This document shows positions 17,496-25,927 of a stretch of 64,000 bases of DNA, one piece after another. Source of the DNA: Amorphoplanes friuliensis DSM 7358 (GTDB lineage: Bacteria > Actinomycetota > Actinomycetes > Mycobacteriales > Micromonosporaceae); NCBI RefSeq assembly GCF_000494755.1, contig NC_022657.1, positions 6,176,001 through 6,240,000 on the forward strand. The letters are read 5' to 3'. Below the pieces are notes generated by a model. It worked only from the letters and a program-made list of their open reading frames with translations. It was not told where the DNA came from and searched no databases. Made by a program: the position numbers and the translations under genes. The stretch's first letter is position 1; the number at the start of each line of letters is the position of its first letter.

Positions 17496-17872
17496 GCGGG
17501 GCTGTTGTGGTAGGCGGCGATCAGCCACCGGCCGTCACGCTTCTCGAAGAGCCAGGTTGCGTGGACCTTGCGGGCGTCCGGGACTTCGGTCTCGCCGGGG
17601 AAGAGGATGCCGGATTCGCTGATGACGATGGCGGCGTCCCGGCCGACGAGGCGGAAGCTGAGCTGCTTGTTCCAGGTCGAGCTGCCTTTGAGGGGCCCTT
17701 CGAAGGCCTGGGCCATGTTGTCGCGGATCATGTCGCGGCCGGTGCGGAGCGAGCCGGGCATGACGGCGGTCGCGTCCTCGGTGTAATCGGCGACCATGCC
17801 GTCGGCGTCGCCGGCCTCCCACGCCTGGTAGGAGTCGTTCAGTACGGCCTGGATGGCGGCCTGGTCCGACAT
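17480..17872 (-). CDS. SnoaL/SgcJ-EcaC-type NTF2-fold protein
   Basis: A 130-residue single NTF2-like domain: AIQAVLNDSYQAWEAGDADGMVADYTEDATAVMPG, then HATWLFEKRDGRWLIAAYHNS. It matches the SgcJ/EcaC family, whose members bind small hydrophobic molecules and seldom have a proven reaction. GGGAGA precedes ATG 17872. It lies 74 bp downstream of an ECF sigma gene that itself ends in a SnoaL-like domain, so the two may respond to a common ligand or be co-transcribed. Confidence 0.82.
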   Translation of the reverse strand: MSDQAAIQAVLNDSYQAWEAGDADGMVADYTEDATAVMPGSLRTGRDMIRDNMAQAFEGPLKGSSTWNKQLSFRLVGRDAAIVISESGILFPGETEVPDARKVHATWLFEKRDGRWLIAAYHNSPAQPLE

Positions 17873-17946
17873 TGTGTTCTCCCTCGCGTCCGGCTGCCGG
17901 GTGTTCCGGCGAGCTCGCGAGTACATACCGGCGGTGGGGCCGGAAC

Positions 17947-18912
17947 TCATCGCGCCCCGGGAAAAGGATGGACGGCGGGGAGCTCGAAGGAGGCGAACAC
18001 CTCGGCGTCGCGGAAGACCGAGGTGCGGCTGATGCCGTTCCTCGTGACCGTGAGGACCTGCAGGGTGTGCAGCTCGTACGTGCCGCTCGGGCCGAGGTTG
18101 TAGGCGGCGAACGCCGGTTGCCCGTTGGCGCCGACCGGCAGGAAGCGCCACTGGGTGCCGTTCGCGGCGAAGACCCAGTCCATGAACACGCCGTAGTTCT
18201 CGCGCCCGGTGAACCAGTTGACCATCGGGGGCATCTCCATGATGACGTCGTCGGTGAGCAGCTGTTTGAGGCCTTCGACGTCGGCGTTCTCGAAGGCTTT
18301 CAGGTATTTGTCGATCCAGGCGCGCTGTTCGGCTTCGGAGGGCTCGGCGACCTGTTCCTCCGAGATTCCCACCTCTTTGAGCCTGGCGCGGGCCCGCTGG
18401 AGGGAGCTGTTGACCGAGGCGGTCGTGGTGCTGAGGATCTCTGCCGCCTCGAGCGCGGAGAAGTCGAGGACCTCACGCAGGATCAGCACCGCACGCTGCC
18501 GCGCGGACAGGTGCTGCACGGCGGCGACGAAGGCGAGCCGGAGACTTCCCCGGTCGATCGTGGCGGTCTCCGGCTCGACCCGGCGCAACGACGAGTCGGG
18601 AAGCGGCTGGAGCCAGGTGATCTCCCCGCCGTGCACGAACGGCCGGCGCGGGTCGCTCTCGGTCACCAGGCCGGAGGGCAGGGGACGGCTGCTGCGGCCC
18701 TTGAGCGCGGTCAGGCAGGCGTTGGTCGCGATGCGGTACAGCCAGGTCCGCAGGGAGCTGCGACTCTCGTCGTACTGGTCCTTCGCGCGCCAGGCCCGCA
18801 GGCAGGTCTCCTGGACCAGGTCCTCCGCGTCGTGGACCGAGCCGAGCATCCGGTAGCAGTGGGCCAGCAACTCGGGCCGGTACGGATCGAGCCTGCGATC
18901 GAACTCGTCCAC
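17947..18912 (-). CDS. ECF sigma factor with C-terminal SnoaL-like domain (SigG-like)
   Basis: 321 residues. Sigma-70 region 2 (LLAHCYRMLGSVHDAEDLVQETCLRAWR) lies at about 15-45 and region 4 (LSARQRAVLILREVLDFSALEAAEIL, SVNSSLQRARARL) at about 135-190. A SnoaL-like domain follows (about 205-315, KYLKAFENADVEGLKQLLTDDV). This is the SigG/TIGR02960-type layout, in which the fused C-terminal domain tunes activity in place of an anti-sigma factor. GTG 18912 begins 9 bp after the stop of the giant kinase-cyclase gene, so co-transcription is likely. Confidence 0.88.
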   Translation of the reverse strand: MDEFDRRLDPYRPELLAHCYRMLGSVHDAEDLVQETCLRAWRAKDQYDESRSSLRTWLYRIATNACLTALKGRSSRPLPSGLVTESDPRRPFVHGGEITWLQPLPDSSLRRVEPETATIDRGSLRLAFVAAVQHLSARQRAVLILREVLDFSALEAAEILSTTTASVNSSLQRARARLKEVGISEEQVAEPSEAEQRAWIDKYLKAFENADVEGLKQLLTDDVIMEMPPMVNWFTGRENYGVFMDWVFAANGTQWRFLPVGANGQPAFAAYNLGPSGTYELHTLQVLTVTRNGISRTSVFRDAEVFASFELPAVHPFPGAR

Positions 18913-18921
18913 GGCGGAACC

Positions 18922-21900
18922 CTACAACGCATCGGACATGACTCGGTTGCGGCCGTGTTGTTTGGCCTGGTAGAGCTCGGCGTCCGCGGAGTCGACCAGG
19001 AGCTGCGGGCCGCTGTCCGGGCCGGGGACGATGCTGGCGACGCCGATGCTGACCGTGACCAGGCCGGCGGGGGCGGCGGCGTGGGGTTCGGTGAGGGCGA
19101 GGACCGCTGAGCGGGCGCGTTCGGCGATGGCCAGGGCTGTGGCGGGGTCGGCGCCCGGGAGGATCAGGGCGAACTCCTCGCCGCCGTAGCGGGCGACCAG
19201 GTCGCTGGTGCGGATCACGCCGGTGAGGGCCGCGGCGACCCGGCGCAGGCAGGCGTCGCCGGCCGGGTGGCCGTAGCGGTCGTTGTAGAGCTTGAAGTGG
19301 TCCACGTCGATCATGGCAATGGACAGCGGTTCGTGGCGTTCGGCGCCGTCGTGCCAGGCAGTGGCCAGGCGGGTGTCGAGCTGGCGGCGGTTCGCCAGGC
19401 CGGTGAGGGCGTCGGTGCTGCTCAGGATCTGGAGTTGCTCGTTGGCGCGGTGCAGTTCCTCGGTGCGTTCGGCGACGGTGGCTTCCAGCGAGGCGTAGAC
19501 CCGCGCGTTCTCGATCGAGACGGCGAGCTGGCCGGCGATCAGCAGGACGGCGTCGAGGCGGTCGGCGGTGAAGGCGGCCCGGGCCAGCCTGTTCTCCAGG
19601 ACGAGGATCGCCAGCGGTGTGCCCTGGATCAGCACCGGGATGACCAGCAGAGAACAGAATTCCAGGCCCGCCAGGTACGGGTCACGGGCGAAGCGGTCGT
19701 CCCGGGCGGCATCGGCGACCAGCAACGGCTCGCGGGTGCGCTGTACGTACCGGACGGCGGTCAGCGGCAGTGACGTCTCGGCCGGCAGGACCCATTCGGT
19801 GCCTTCGCGCACGAGCATGCGGATGTGGCTGGCGCCGGTGAGCGTACCGAGGATGTCGGTGACGCGGTCGCGCAGACGATCGAGCCGGGTCTCGGAGCTG
19901 AGCGCCCGGGACGCGGTCAGGATCGCCATCAGGTCCACGTCCTGCGCCGCCAGCGTGGTGGTGTGGCCGACGTTCACGCTGGTCCGCGACGGGGTGACGG
20001 TCCGCAGGAACGGGTGGGCACGCTCGAGAGCCCGCAGTTTGGCGGTGGCGCCCCAGGTGCCGTAGAGGTCGTGGGCGTCGGCGAGCAGGCGGCGGCCGTG
20101 GAATTCCCGGCCCTCCTGCAGGTGCAGCAGGGCGGCGCGCTCGGTGATCAGTGCGCGGTGCCAGGGACGGCAGCGGTTGCCCAGGTCGTTCAGCGCGGCG
20201 TCGAAGGCCCGCAACGCGGCGTGGTGGTCACCGGCGGTCCAGGCCAGCTCGGCGTCGGCGAAGTGGACCAGGTGGCGGAAGTTGTCCGGCGCGTCCGCGG
20301 CCCGTGCGGCAAGCCAGTCGCGGGCGGTACGGCGGTGCTGCTCGGGGCCGTCGGCCAGGGCGAGCAGCAGGTGCACGGTGGAGGTGGAGTAGCTCGCTCC
20401 GATGTAGGTGCTCAGGCCGGCCGCGGCCGCCGAGTGTTCGCGCAGGCCGGAGCGGTCGCCGAAGATCGCCGCGGCCAGGGCCCGGGTGGTGTGCTCGTAC
20501 GCCACCGCCATGGGATTGGTGCTCCTGCCCCGCTCGTAGGCGGTCGCGTCGAAGCCCGGAGACACCGGTTGGCCCTGCAGGACGCTGACCAGGTGACGGA
20601 ACTGGTAGGTCGTGGCCGCCGCCTGCTCGTTGCCGCTGCGGGCGGCCAGCGCGACGCCCGCCGTGACCTCGGCGGCGTAGGACACGAGGTCGGGTGCGCA
20701 GTCGATCGACGACGGCACCGAGGTGTGGAAGGTGGCCACCGCGAACTGCAGGTCACCGGAGCGCAGGAGCTCCTCGCGGGCCTGGCGGGCGAGGCTGACG
20801 GCGTTCTCGACCGGCTCGAACCAGTGGGTGGTGCTGACCGAGGCGAGGAACCGGCCCACCGCGGTCTCCGGCGCCCAGCCACGGGCCTCGCCGACCGCAG
20901 TGACGTGCCGCAGCGTCTCGTAGCCGGTCCGGTAATCCGACCGGGCCACGATCGCCGCGATGCCGGCGTGCCCGAGTGAGCCGATGAGCTGCGGACTCGG
21001 GCCGTGGTCGTGCCAGACGCGCTGCGCGGTGACCACCAGCCAGCTCATCGTCGTCTGGGCGCCGAAGAACGACGGGGGCATCATCCTCAGGATGATCGCC
21101 GCGGCCGCGATCATGTGCGGGTCGCTGAGCTCGGCGCGGGCGGCGTCCGATCGCCTGTCGGCGCCTGCTGCCCAGTCGCGGAGTTCTTCGAGGCCACGGT
21201 CCACCTCGGCCTCGATCGTCTCCGGGGCCGGGACGTCGAGGCCGAGCAGGCGCAGCACGGCCAGGCCCAGGTCGACGGCCTCGCGCGGGCGTCCGCGTAC
21301 GGTGAGGCCGGTGATCTGCGCGGGTGTCGCCGTGGCGAGGTCGAGCGGGTCCGGGCGCTGCACGATCTCGCGGTAGAGCCCGTCGGCCTCGGCGAGCCGC
21401 CCGAGGTCGCACAGTGTCCGGTGCCGGTCGATCAGCACGGCCGACCGCAGCTCCTGATCATCGTCGCCGGCCAGGGCGAGCGCGCCCGCGAGATAGCGCT
21501 CCGCCGTCACCTGGTTGACGACCTTGAGCCCGGCCGCCGTCGTGGCCAGCAACCGGGCGACCTCCAGCCGTTCGTCCCGGTCCTGGACCACCGGGTACGC
21601 GGCCAGATACTGCTGCGCCGCGAGTGAGCTCTCCCCCGCCGCCCGCAGCCGGCGGGCGAGCACGAGGTGCAGGAGCCGGCGCCCGGTCGTCCCGAGGCTG
21701 TCGTGCGCGGCCTGCTGCACGCGGTCGTGCCGGAACCGCACCACGGCGTCGTCGGTCGTGATCAGCCCGTCCCGCAGGGCCGGTTCCAGACGGCCTCCGA
21801 GCCATTCGTCAGGCACCGGGTACGCGGTGAGCAGCACCGGGAGCTCGACCTCGGCGCCGAGACAGGCCATCACCTTGACCAGCTGCCGTGCCGGACGGGG

Positions 21901-23616
21901 CAACCGCGCGATCCGGGCCGCCAGCAGGTGCACGACGTCACCGTCACCCACATAGGTACGCACAGCCGCGGCGTCCCAGTTCCACCCGCCGTCCTCGGCG
22001 ACCAGCAGACCGTCGCGGCGCAGCGCGTTGACGAACTCGACCGTGTCGAACGGGTTGCCGGCGGTGTGCGCGCCGACCGCGTCCGCCAGCTGCGCGGCCC
22101 GGTCCGCCGGGAGTCGCAGCATCTCGGCGAGCAGGGCCGCGATGTCGCCGGGCGGCAGGTTAGCCAGCCTCAGCGTCGCCGGCCCGTCCGGCCCCCGGGA
22201 CCACCGGTCGAGCAGCCGCGCGAAAGGATGGGCCGGATCAAGATCAGCCTCCCGGTACGCCCCGACGACGAGCAGCCCGGGCACACGCTCCTCGACGAGC
22301 TTCTCGACAAAGGCGACCGGGGTGGCAGCGGCCCACTGGAGGTCGTCGATGATCATGACGACCGGTCGTTCGGCCGAGACGACGGCCCGCAACGCCCCGA
22401 GCCCGGCCGCGAACAACCGGGCCTGGCCCTCGGCGCGGTCGTCCGGCGGTGCCGCCGCCTCCACACCGAGCAGCGCCCCGAACTCGGGAACCATCGCGAC
22501 GAGCTGTGAGGCGTCCGCGCCCGTGCGGCTTCTCAGGCGGTCGCGCAGCTCGGCGAGCGACTCCTCAGGCTCGGCCAGCAGCAACCGGCCCAGGCCCTGC
22601 AGCGCCTGCGTGACAGCGTTGCGGGCGTCCGCACGGTACTGGTCGAACTTGCCGCTGATCAGCCAGCCGCCGGCTGCGGTCACGGGCGGTCGCAGCTCGT
22701 CGATGAGGCTGCTCTTGCCCACACCGGGTGGGCCGGAGACCAGCACGGCCCCACTGCCACCGCAGGCGGCCTGCGCGAAGATCTCGCGCAGACGGTCGCA
22801 CTCGCTGTCCCGTCCGACCAGCCGCGACGGCGGCGCCAGGCGGGCGGCGAAGTCCCTCTCCCCCAGCGTGATCAGGTCGCCGCCGGCCCGCGCGAGGTCG
22901 TACGCGAGACCTTCGGCGCTCTGGTAACGCCGGTCCGGTTCCTTCTCCAGCAGCCGGGCGATGACGGCGGAGAGCGCCGGTGGTGTCGCCGGTTCGATCG
23001 CGGCGGCCGGCTCGGGAACCCGGGCCAGGTGATCGTGGATCAGGCGCAGCGGGTCGTGGCGGCCGAACGGCGGCTGCCCGGTGGCCAGCTCGTAAAGGGT
23101 CGCACCCAGCGCGTAGAGGTCACTGCGGTGGTCGACCGCCCGGCCGGTCCGCCCGGTCTGCTCCGGCGCGAGGTAGGCCAGCGTGCCGGCGATCATGCTC
23201 TCGTGGGTGAAGCCGGGTCGTTCCTCGGCCGCGGTGGTGGCCAGCTCGAAGTCGATCAGGACCGGTGCGCCGTCCACGAGCATCACGTTGGCCGGGTTGA
23301 TGTCCTTGTGGACCACGCCGGCCGCGTGGACCGAGGCCACGACCTCGGCCAGGCGCCGCCCCAGCTCGTGCAGTCCGGGTGCCCGGACCGCGGAGGCCAG
23401 AGTGGTGTCGCCGCAGTCCTGGAGCAGCAGCACGCCGGGCTCGGCGGGGCCGGCCCGCTGCACCACACCCGGGGTGCCCGCGAGACGATCGAGCACGTCG
23501 GCCTCACGCCGGGCGCGGATCACCGCGTCGGCTCCGGCGTACTCCTTGCGGACGACGGTCCGGCCGTTCGCGCCTGCCACCCGCAGCACGCGAGTCCGCT
23601 CGCTGCGGTAGAGCAA
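18922..23616 (-). CDS. Giant Ser/Thr kinase-like / AAA ATPase / GAF / diguanylate cyclase
   Basis: 1564 residues. The kinase-like domain (1-260) has Lys24, HKD at 103-105 in place of HRD, and DFE at 122-124 in place of DFG. A PknK/MalT-type ATPase follows, with Walker A GPPGVGKS (295-302) and Walker B VVMIIDDLQWA. Next is a long helical repeat region (about 650-1150), then a GAF domain (about 1210-1350) and a short coiled coil. The GGDEF domain has GGEEF at 1478 and RTSD five residues before it, so both catalytic and product-inhibition sites look intact. It should make cyclic di-GMP. TTG 23616 follows GGGAGG. It heads the transcript into the ECF sigma gene. Confidence 0.9.
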   Translation of the reverse strand: MLYRSERTRVLRVAGANGRTVVRKEYAGADAVIRARREADVLDRLAGTPGVVQRAGPAEPGVLLLQDCGDTTLASAVRAPGLHELGRRLAEVVASVHAAGVVHKDINPANVMLVDGAPVLIDFELATTAAEERPGFTHESMIAGTLAYLAPEQTGRTGRAVDHRSDLYALGATLYELATGQPPFGRHDPLRLIHDHLARVPEPAAAIEPATPPALSAVIARLLEKEPDRRYQSAEGLAYDLARAGGDLITLGERDFAARLAPPSRLVGRDSECDRLREIFAQAACGGSGAVLVSGPPGVGKSSLIDELRPPVTAAGGWLISGKFDQYRADARNAVTQALQGLGRLLLAEPEESLAELRDRLRSRTGADASQLVAMVPEFGALLGVEAAAPPDDRAEGQARLFAAGLGALRAVVSAERPVVMIIDDLQWAAATPVAFVEKLVEERVPGLLVVGAYREADLDPAHPFARLLDRWSRGPDGPATLRLANLPPGDIAALLAEMLRLPADRAAQLADAVGAHTAGNPFDTVEFVNALRRDGLLVAEDGGWNWDAAAVRTYVGDGDVVHLLAARIARLPRPARQLVKVMACLGAEVELPVLLTAYPVPDEWLGGRLEPALRDGLITTDDAVVRFRHDRVQQAAHDSLGTTGRRLLHLVLARRLRAAGESSLAAQQYLAAYPVVQDRDERLEVARLLATTAAGLKVVNQVTAERYLAGALALAGDDDQELRSAVLIDRHRTLCDLGRLAEADGLYREIVQRPDPLDLATATPAQITGLTVRGRPREAVDLGLAVLRLLGLDVPAPETIEAEVDRGLEELRDWAAGADRRSDAARAELSDPHMIAAAAIILRMMPPSFFGAQTTMSWLVVTAQRVWHDHGPSPQLIGSLGHAGIAAIVARSDYRTGYETLRHVTAVGEARGWAPETAVGRFLASVSTTHWFEPVENAVSLARQAREELLRSGDLQFAVATFHTSVPSSIDCAPDLVSYAAEVTAGVALAARSGNEQAAATTYQFRHLVSVLQGQPVSPGFDATAYERGRSTNPMAVAYEHTTRALAAAIFGDRSGLREHSAAAAGLSTYIGASYSTSTVHLLLALADGPEQHRRTARDWLAARAADAPDNFRHLVHFADAELAWTAGDHHAALRAFDAALNDLGNRCRPWHRALITERAALLHLQEGREFHGRRLLADAHDLYGTWGATAKLRALERAHPFLRTVTPSRTSVNVGHTTTLAAQDVDLMAILTASRALSSETRLDRLRDRVTDILGTLTGASHIRMLVREGTEWVLPAETSLPLTAVRYVQRTREPLLVADAARDDRFARDPYLAGLEFCSLLVIPVLIQGTPLAILVLENRLARAAFTADRLDAVLLIAGQLAVSIENARVYASLEATVAERTEELHRANEQLQILSSTDALTGLANRRQLDTRLATAWHDGAERHEPLSIAMIDVDHFKLYNDRYGHPAGDACLRRVAAALTGVIRTSDLVARYGGEEFALILPGADPATALAIAERARSAVLALTEPHAAAPAGLVTVSIGVASIVPGPDSGPQLLVDSADAELYQAKQHGRNRVMSDAL

Positions 23617-23699
23617 CCCCGTGCCTCCCTGTCCCCCTCCCGATCATTGCAGGTGTGGCTGACCTGTGCCGCCGATTGACCGATCGGATCCCGGAGGTG

Positions 23700-25907
23700 T
23701 CAGGAGCGCGACCACCGCTGGTTGCCGCCGCCGGTGCAGGGCCAGATCTGCAGCTGGGTGCCGTTGGCCGTCGCGGCGCCGACCGCGTCCAGGCACTTGC
23801 CGGAGGCCACGCTCACCACGGCGCCGTCGGTGGTGACGTTCCACTGCTGATTGGTGCCGCCGGTGCAGTCGAAGATGGTCACCGGCGTCCCGTCCGCCGT
23901 GCCGCCGCCGTCGACGTCCAGGCATTTGGTGCCGTAGACCTTCAACTCCCGCGCGGCCGTCGCCGTCCAGGTCTGGTTCGCGCTGCCGTGGCAGTCGAAC
24001 AGCTCGACCCGGGTGCGGTTGACCTCGGTGCTGAACGGCACGTCGACGCAGCGTCCGGAGGCCTGACCGCGCAGGACACTGATCGGCGTCCCGCAGGTGG
24101 TCAGACCGGCCGTGTACGGGCAGGCGACCGAGGCGAAGCCGCCGCGTTCCAGCATCGCCACGGACAGGGTGGAGGTGCTGGTGACGACGCTGGTCTCGCG
24201 TACCAGAGAGGAGTTCGATCCGTCACGGACGGTCTCCAGCAGCCACTGACCGCTGCCCAGGAAACTCAGCGGGGTCGCGTAGGTCCGGGCGGACTGGGCG
24301 GAGATGCCGCCGAGGTACCACCGGCCGGCGTTACGGCGGGCGAAGTACGCGTCCTGGCCGGGCCGGCCGCCGAGCAGCCTGCTCTCGTCCCAGGTGGTCG
24401 GCAGCTGGTTGAGGATGCGCAGCGCCTCGGGCCGCGACTCGTAGCTCTCCGGGTTGTCACCGAGGTGCTGCCACCCGGACTCGAAGACGATCGCGGTGGC
24501 GAGCTCGTGCGCCGGGGTGGTGTCGCGGTTGAACGGGCTGAAGATGACCGGGGTGTAGTCCATGCTCGCGATGACGTTGCGGTTGAACGGCAGGATCGTG
24601 TTCTTCGCCGCGCGCAGGTACTGCTCGGCGCCGTGGACCGCTTCGGCCGTCAGCACGTGCGGCCAGGTGCGCTGCATGCCGCGCGGTGTGGCCGAGCCGT
24701 GAAAGTTGATCATGATTTGCAGCTCGGCGGTCCGGGCCAGGATCGCGTCGTACCACTGCAGGGTCGGCTGGGTGAACTCGTAGCTGAAGTCGACCTTGAT
24801 GCCGGCCGCACCCCAGCTCTTGATCCGCGGCAACCAGGTCTCGCGTTGCGCCGCGGTCCACAGACCGCTGGAGTTGAACCACAGGATCACCTGCACACCG
24901 CGCGACTTCGCGTAGGCGATCACGCCGGGGGCCCAGCTCTCCTGCCAGCCCTCGTCGATGAGCACGTACCCCCAGCCGTTGCGGGCGGCGAAGTCGATGT
25001 ACTGCCGTTGCCGGCTCTCGCTGGACGGGCTGGCGTGCTCGGTCAGCCAGGACCAGGCCACGGTGTCGGGCCGCACCCAGGACGGGTTCGCGATCCGTGA
25101 CGGCGCGGAGAGGTCGTCGACCAGCGTCGACTGCGTGACCGAGGCGAGACTGCCGACCGCCGCGGTACGCCACGGCGTCGCCAGCGGCAGCGTCGTGGTG
25201 ATCGCCCCGTCCAGCACGGTGCCGTACGTGCCCGACCCGGACGAGTGGGTCAGGCTGGCCGCGGCGTACCGCCCGTCGAGGTTCGTCTCGGCGACCAGCG
25301 CGAAGGCCCCGCCGGACTCGAACAGTGCCGGCACCCGGAAGGTGCCGCTCGCCGCGGCTCCGGCGGTCGTCTGCACCGGGTAACCCTGGTCCTCCGGGTG
25401 GGCCGGGAGCAGCCAGGCGTTCGAGGACGCCGGCACGGTCCACGACGTCGCCTCGCGGCGTACCGTGACCGATCCGCTGCCGGGCAGCACGTACCGGTAG
25501 GCGGCCCCTGTGTCGGAGGCCCGCACCACGACGTCCAGCCGGGCCCCGCCGGTGCCGGTGAACGACAGTGTGGTCTCGCTGTAGACCGTCGAGCGGCTGC
25601 GCTGCTTGCCGGTGGTCATCGTGTACGCCTCGGTGACCGTACGGTCGGACCGGCCCGTGAAGGTGAGGTTGCGGGTCAGATCGGCGGTGCTGGTCTCGAT
25701 GCCGATGGCCGAGGGTGACAGCACGGCACGGCCCTGGCTCGACACCCCGAACGACAGGGTGCCGTTGTCGTTCAGGGTCACCTGGGCCGCGGTCGGCGAA
25801 CCGGTGGACGGGCCGGTGACCGTCCAGGTAGTCGCCGCGGACGCGGGTGCGGGAGTGACGACCACAACCGCCGCCGACAGCAGCGAGGCCAGAGCGCAGC
25901 GCAGCAT
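23700..25907 (-). CDS. Secreted GH97-family glycosidase with ricin-B lectin domain
   Basis: 735 residues from ATG 25907. A signal peptide (LRCALASLLSAAVVVVTPAPASA) leads to the GH97 N-terminal beta-sandwich, a barrel with WGYVLIDEGWQE, GAAGIKVDFSYEF and ALTEAVHG-type motifs (written TAEAVHGAEQ here), and a C-terminal all-beta domain. A ricin-B lectin of about 125 residues ends the protein with QTW, QQW and QRW repeats. GH97 enzymes include alpha-glucosidases and alpha-galactosidases; which applies here is not clear. It lies 20 bp downstream of the sugar dehydrogenase gene. Confidence 0.88.
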   Translation of the reverse strand: MLRCALASLLSAAVVVVTPAPASAATTWTVTGPSTGSPTAAQVTLNDNGTLSFGVSSQGRAVLSPSAIGIETSTADLTRNLTFTGRSDRTVTEAYTMTTGKQRSRSTVYSETTLSFTGTGGARLDVVVRASDTGAAYRYVLPGSGSVTVRREATSWTVPASSNAWLLPAHPEDQGYPVQTTAGAAASGTFRVPALFESGGAFALVAETNLDGRYAAASLTHSSGSGTYGTVLDGAITTTLPLATPWRTAAVGSLASVTQSTLVDDLSAPSRIANPSWVRPDTVAWSWLTEHASPSSESRQRQYIDFAARNGWGYVLIDEGWQESWAPGVIAYAKSRGVQVILWFNSSGLWTAAQRETWLPRIKSWGAAGIKVDFSYEFTQPTLQWYDAILARTAELQIMINFHGSATPRGMQRTWPHVLTAEAVHGAEQYLRAAKNTILPFNRNVIASMDYTPVIFSPFNRDTTPAHELATAIVFESGWQHLGDNPESYESRPEALRILNQLPTTWDESRLLGGRPGQDAYFARRNAGRWYLGGISAQSARTYATPLSFLGSGQWLLETVRDGSNSSLVRETSVVTSTSTLSVAMLERGGFASVACPYTAGLTTCGTPISVLRGQASGRCVDVPFSTEVNRTRVELFDCHGSANQTWTATAARELKVYGTKCLDVDGGGTADGTPVTIFDCTGGTNQQWNVTTDGAVVSVASGKCLDAVGAATANGTQLQIWPCTGGGNQRWSRS

Positions 25908-25927
25908 GGGGATGCCCTTCGAGTGCT

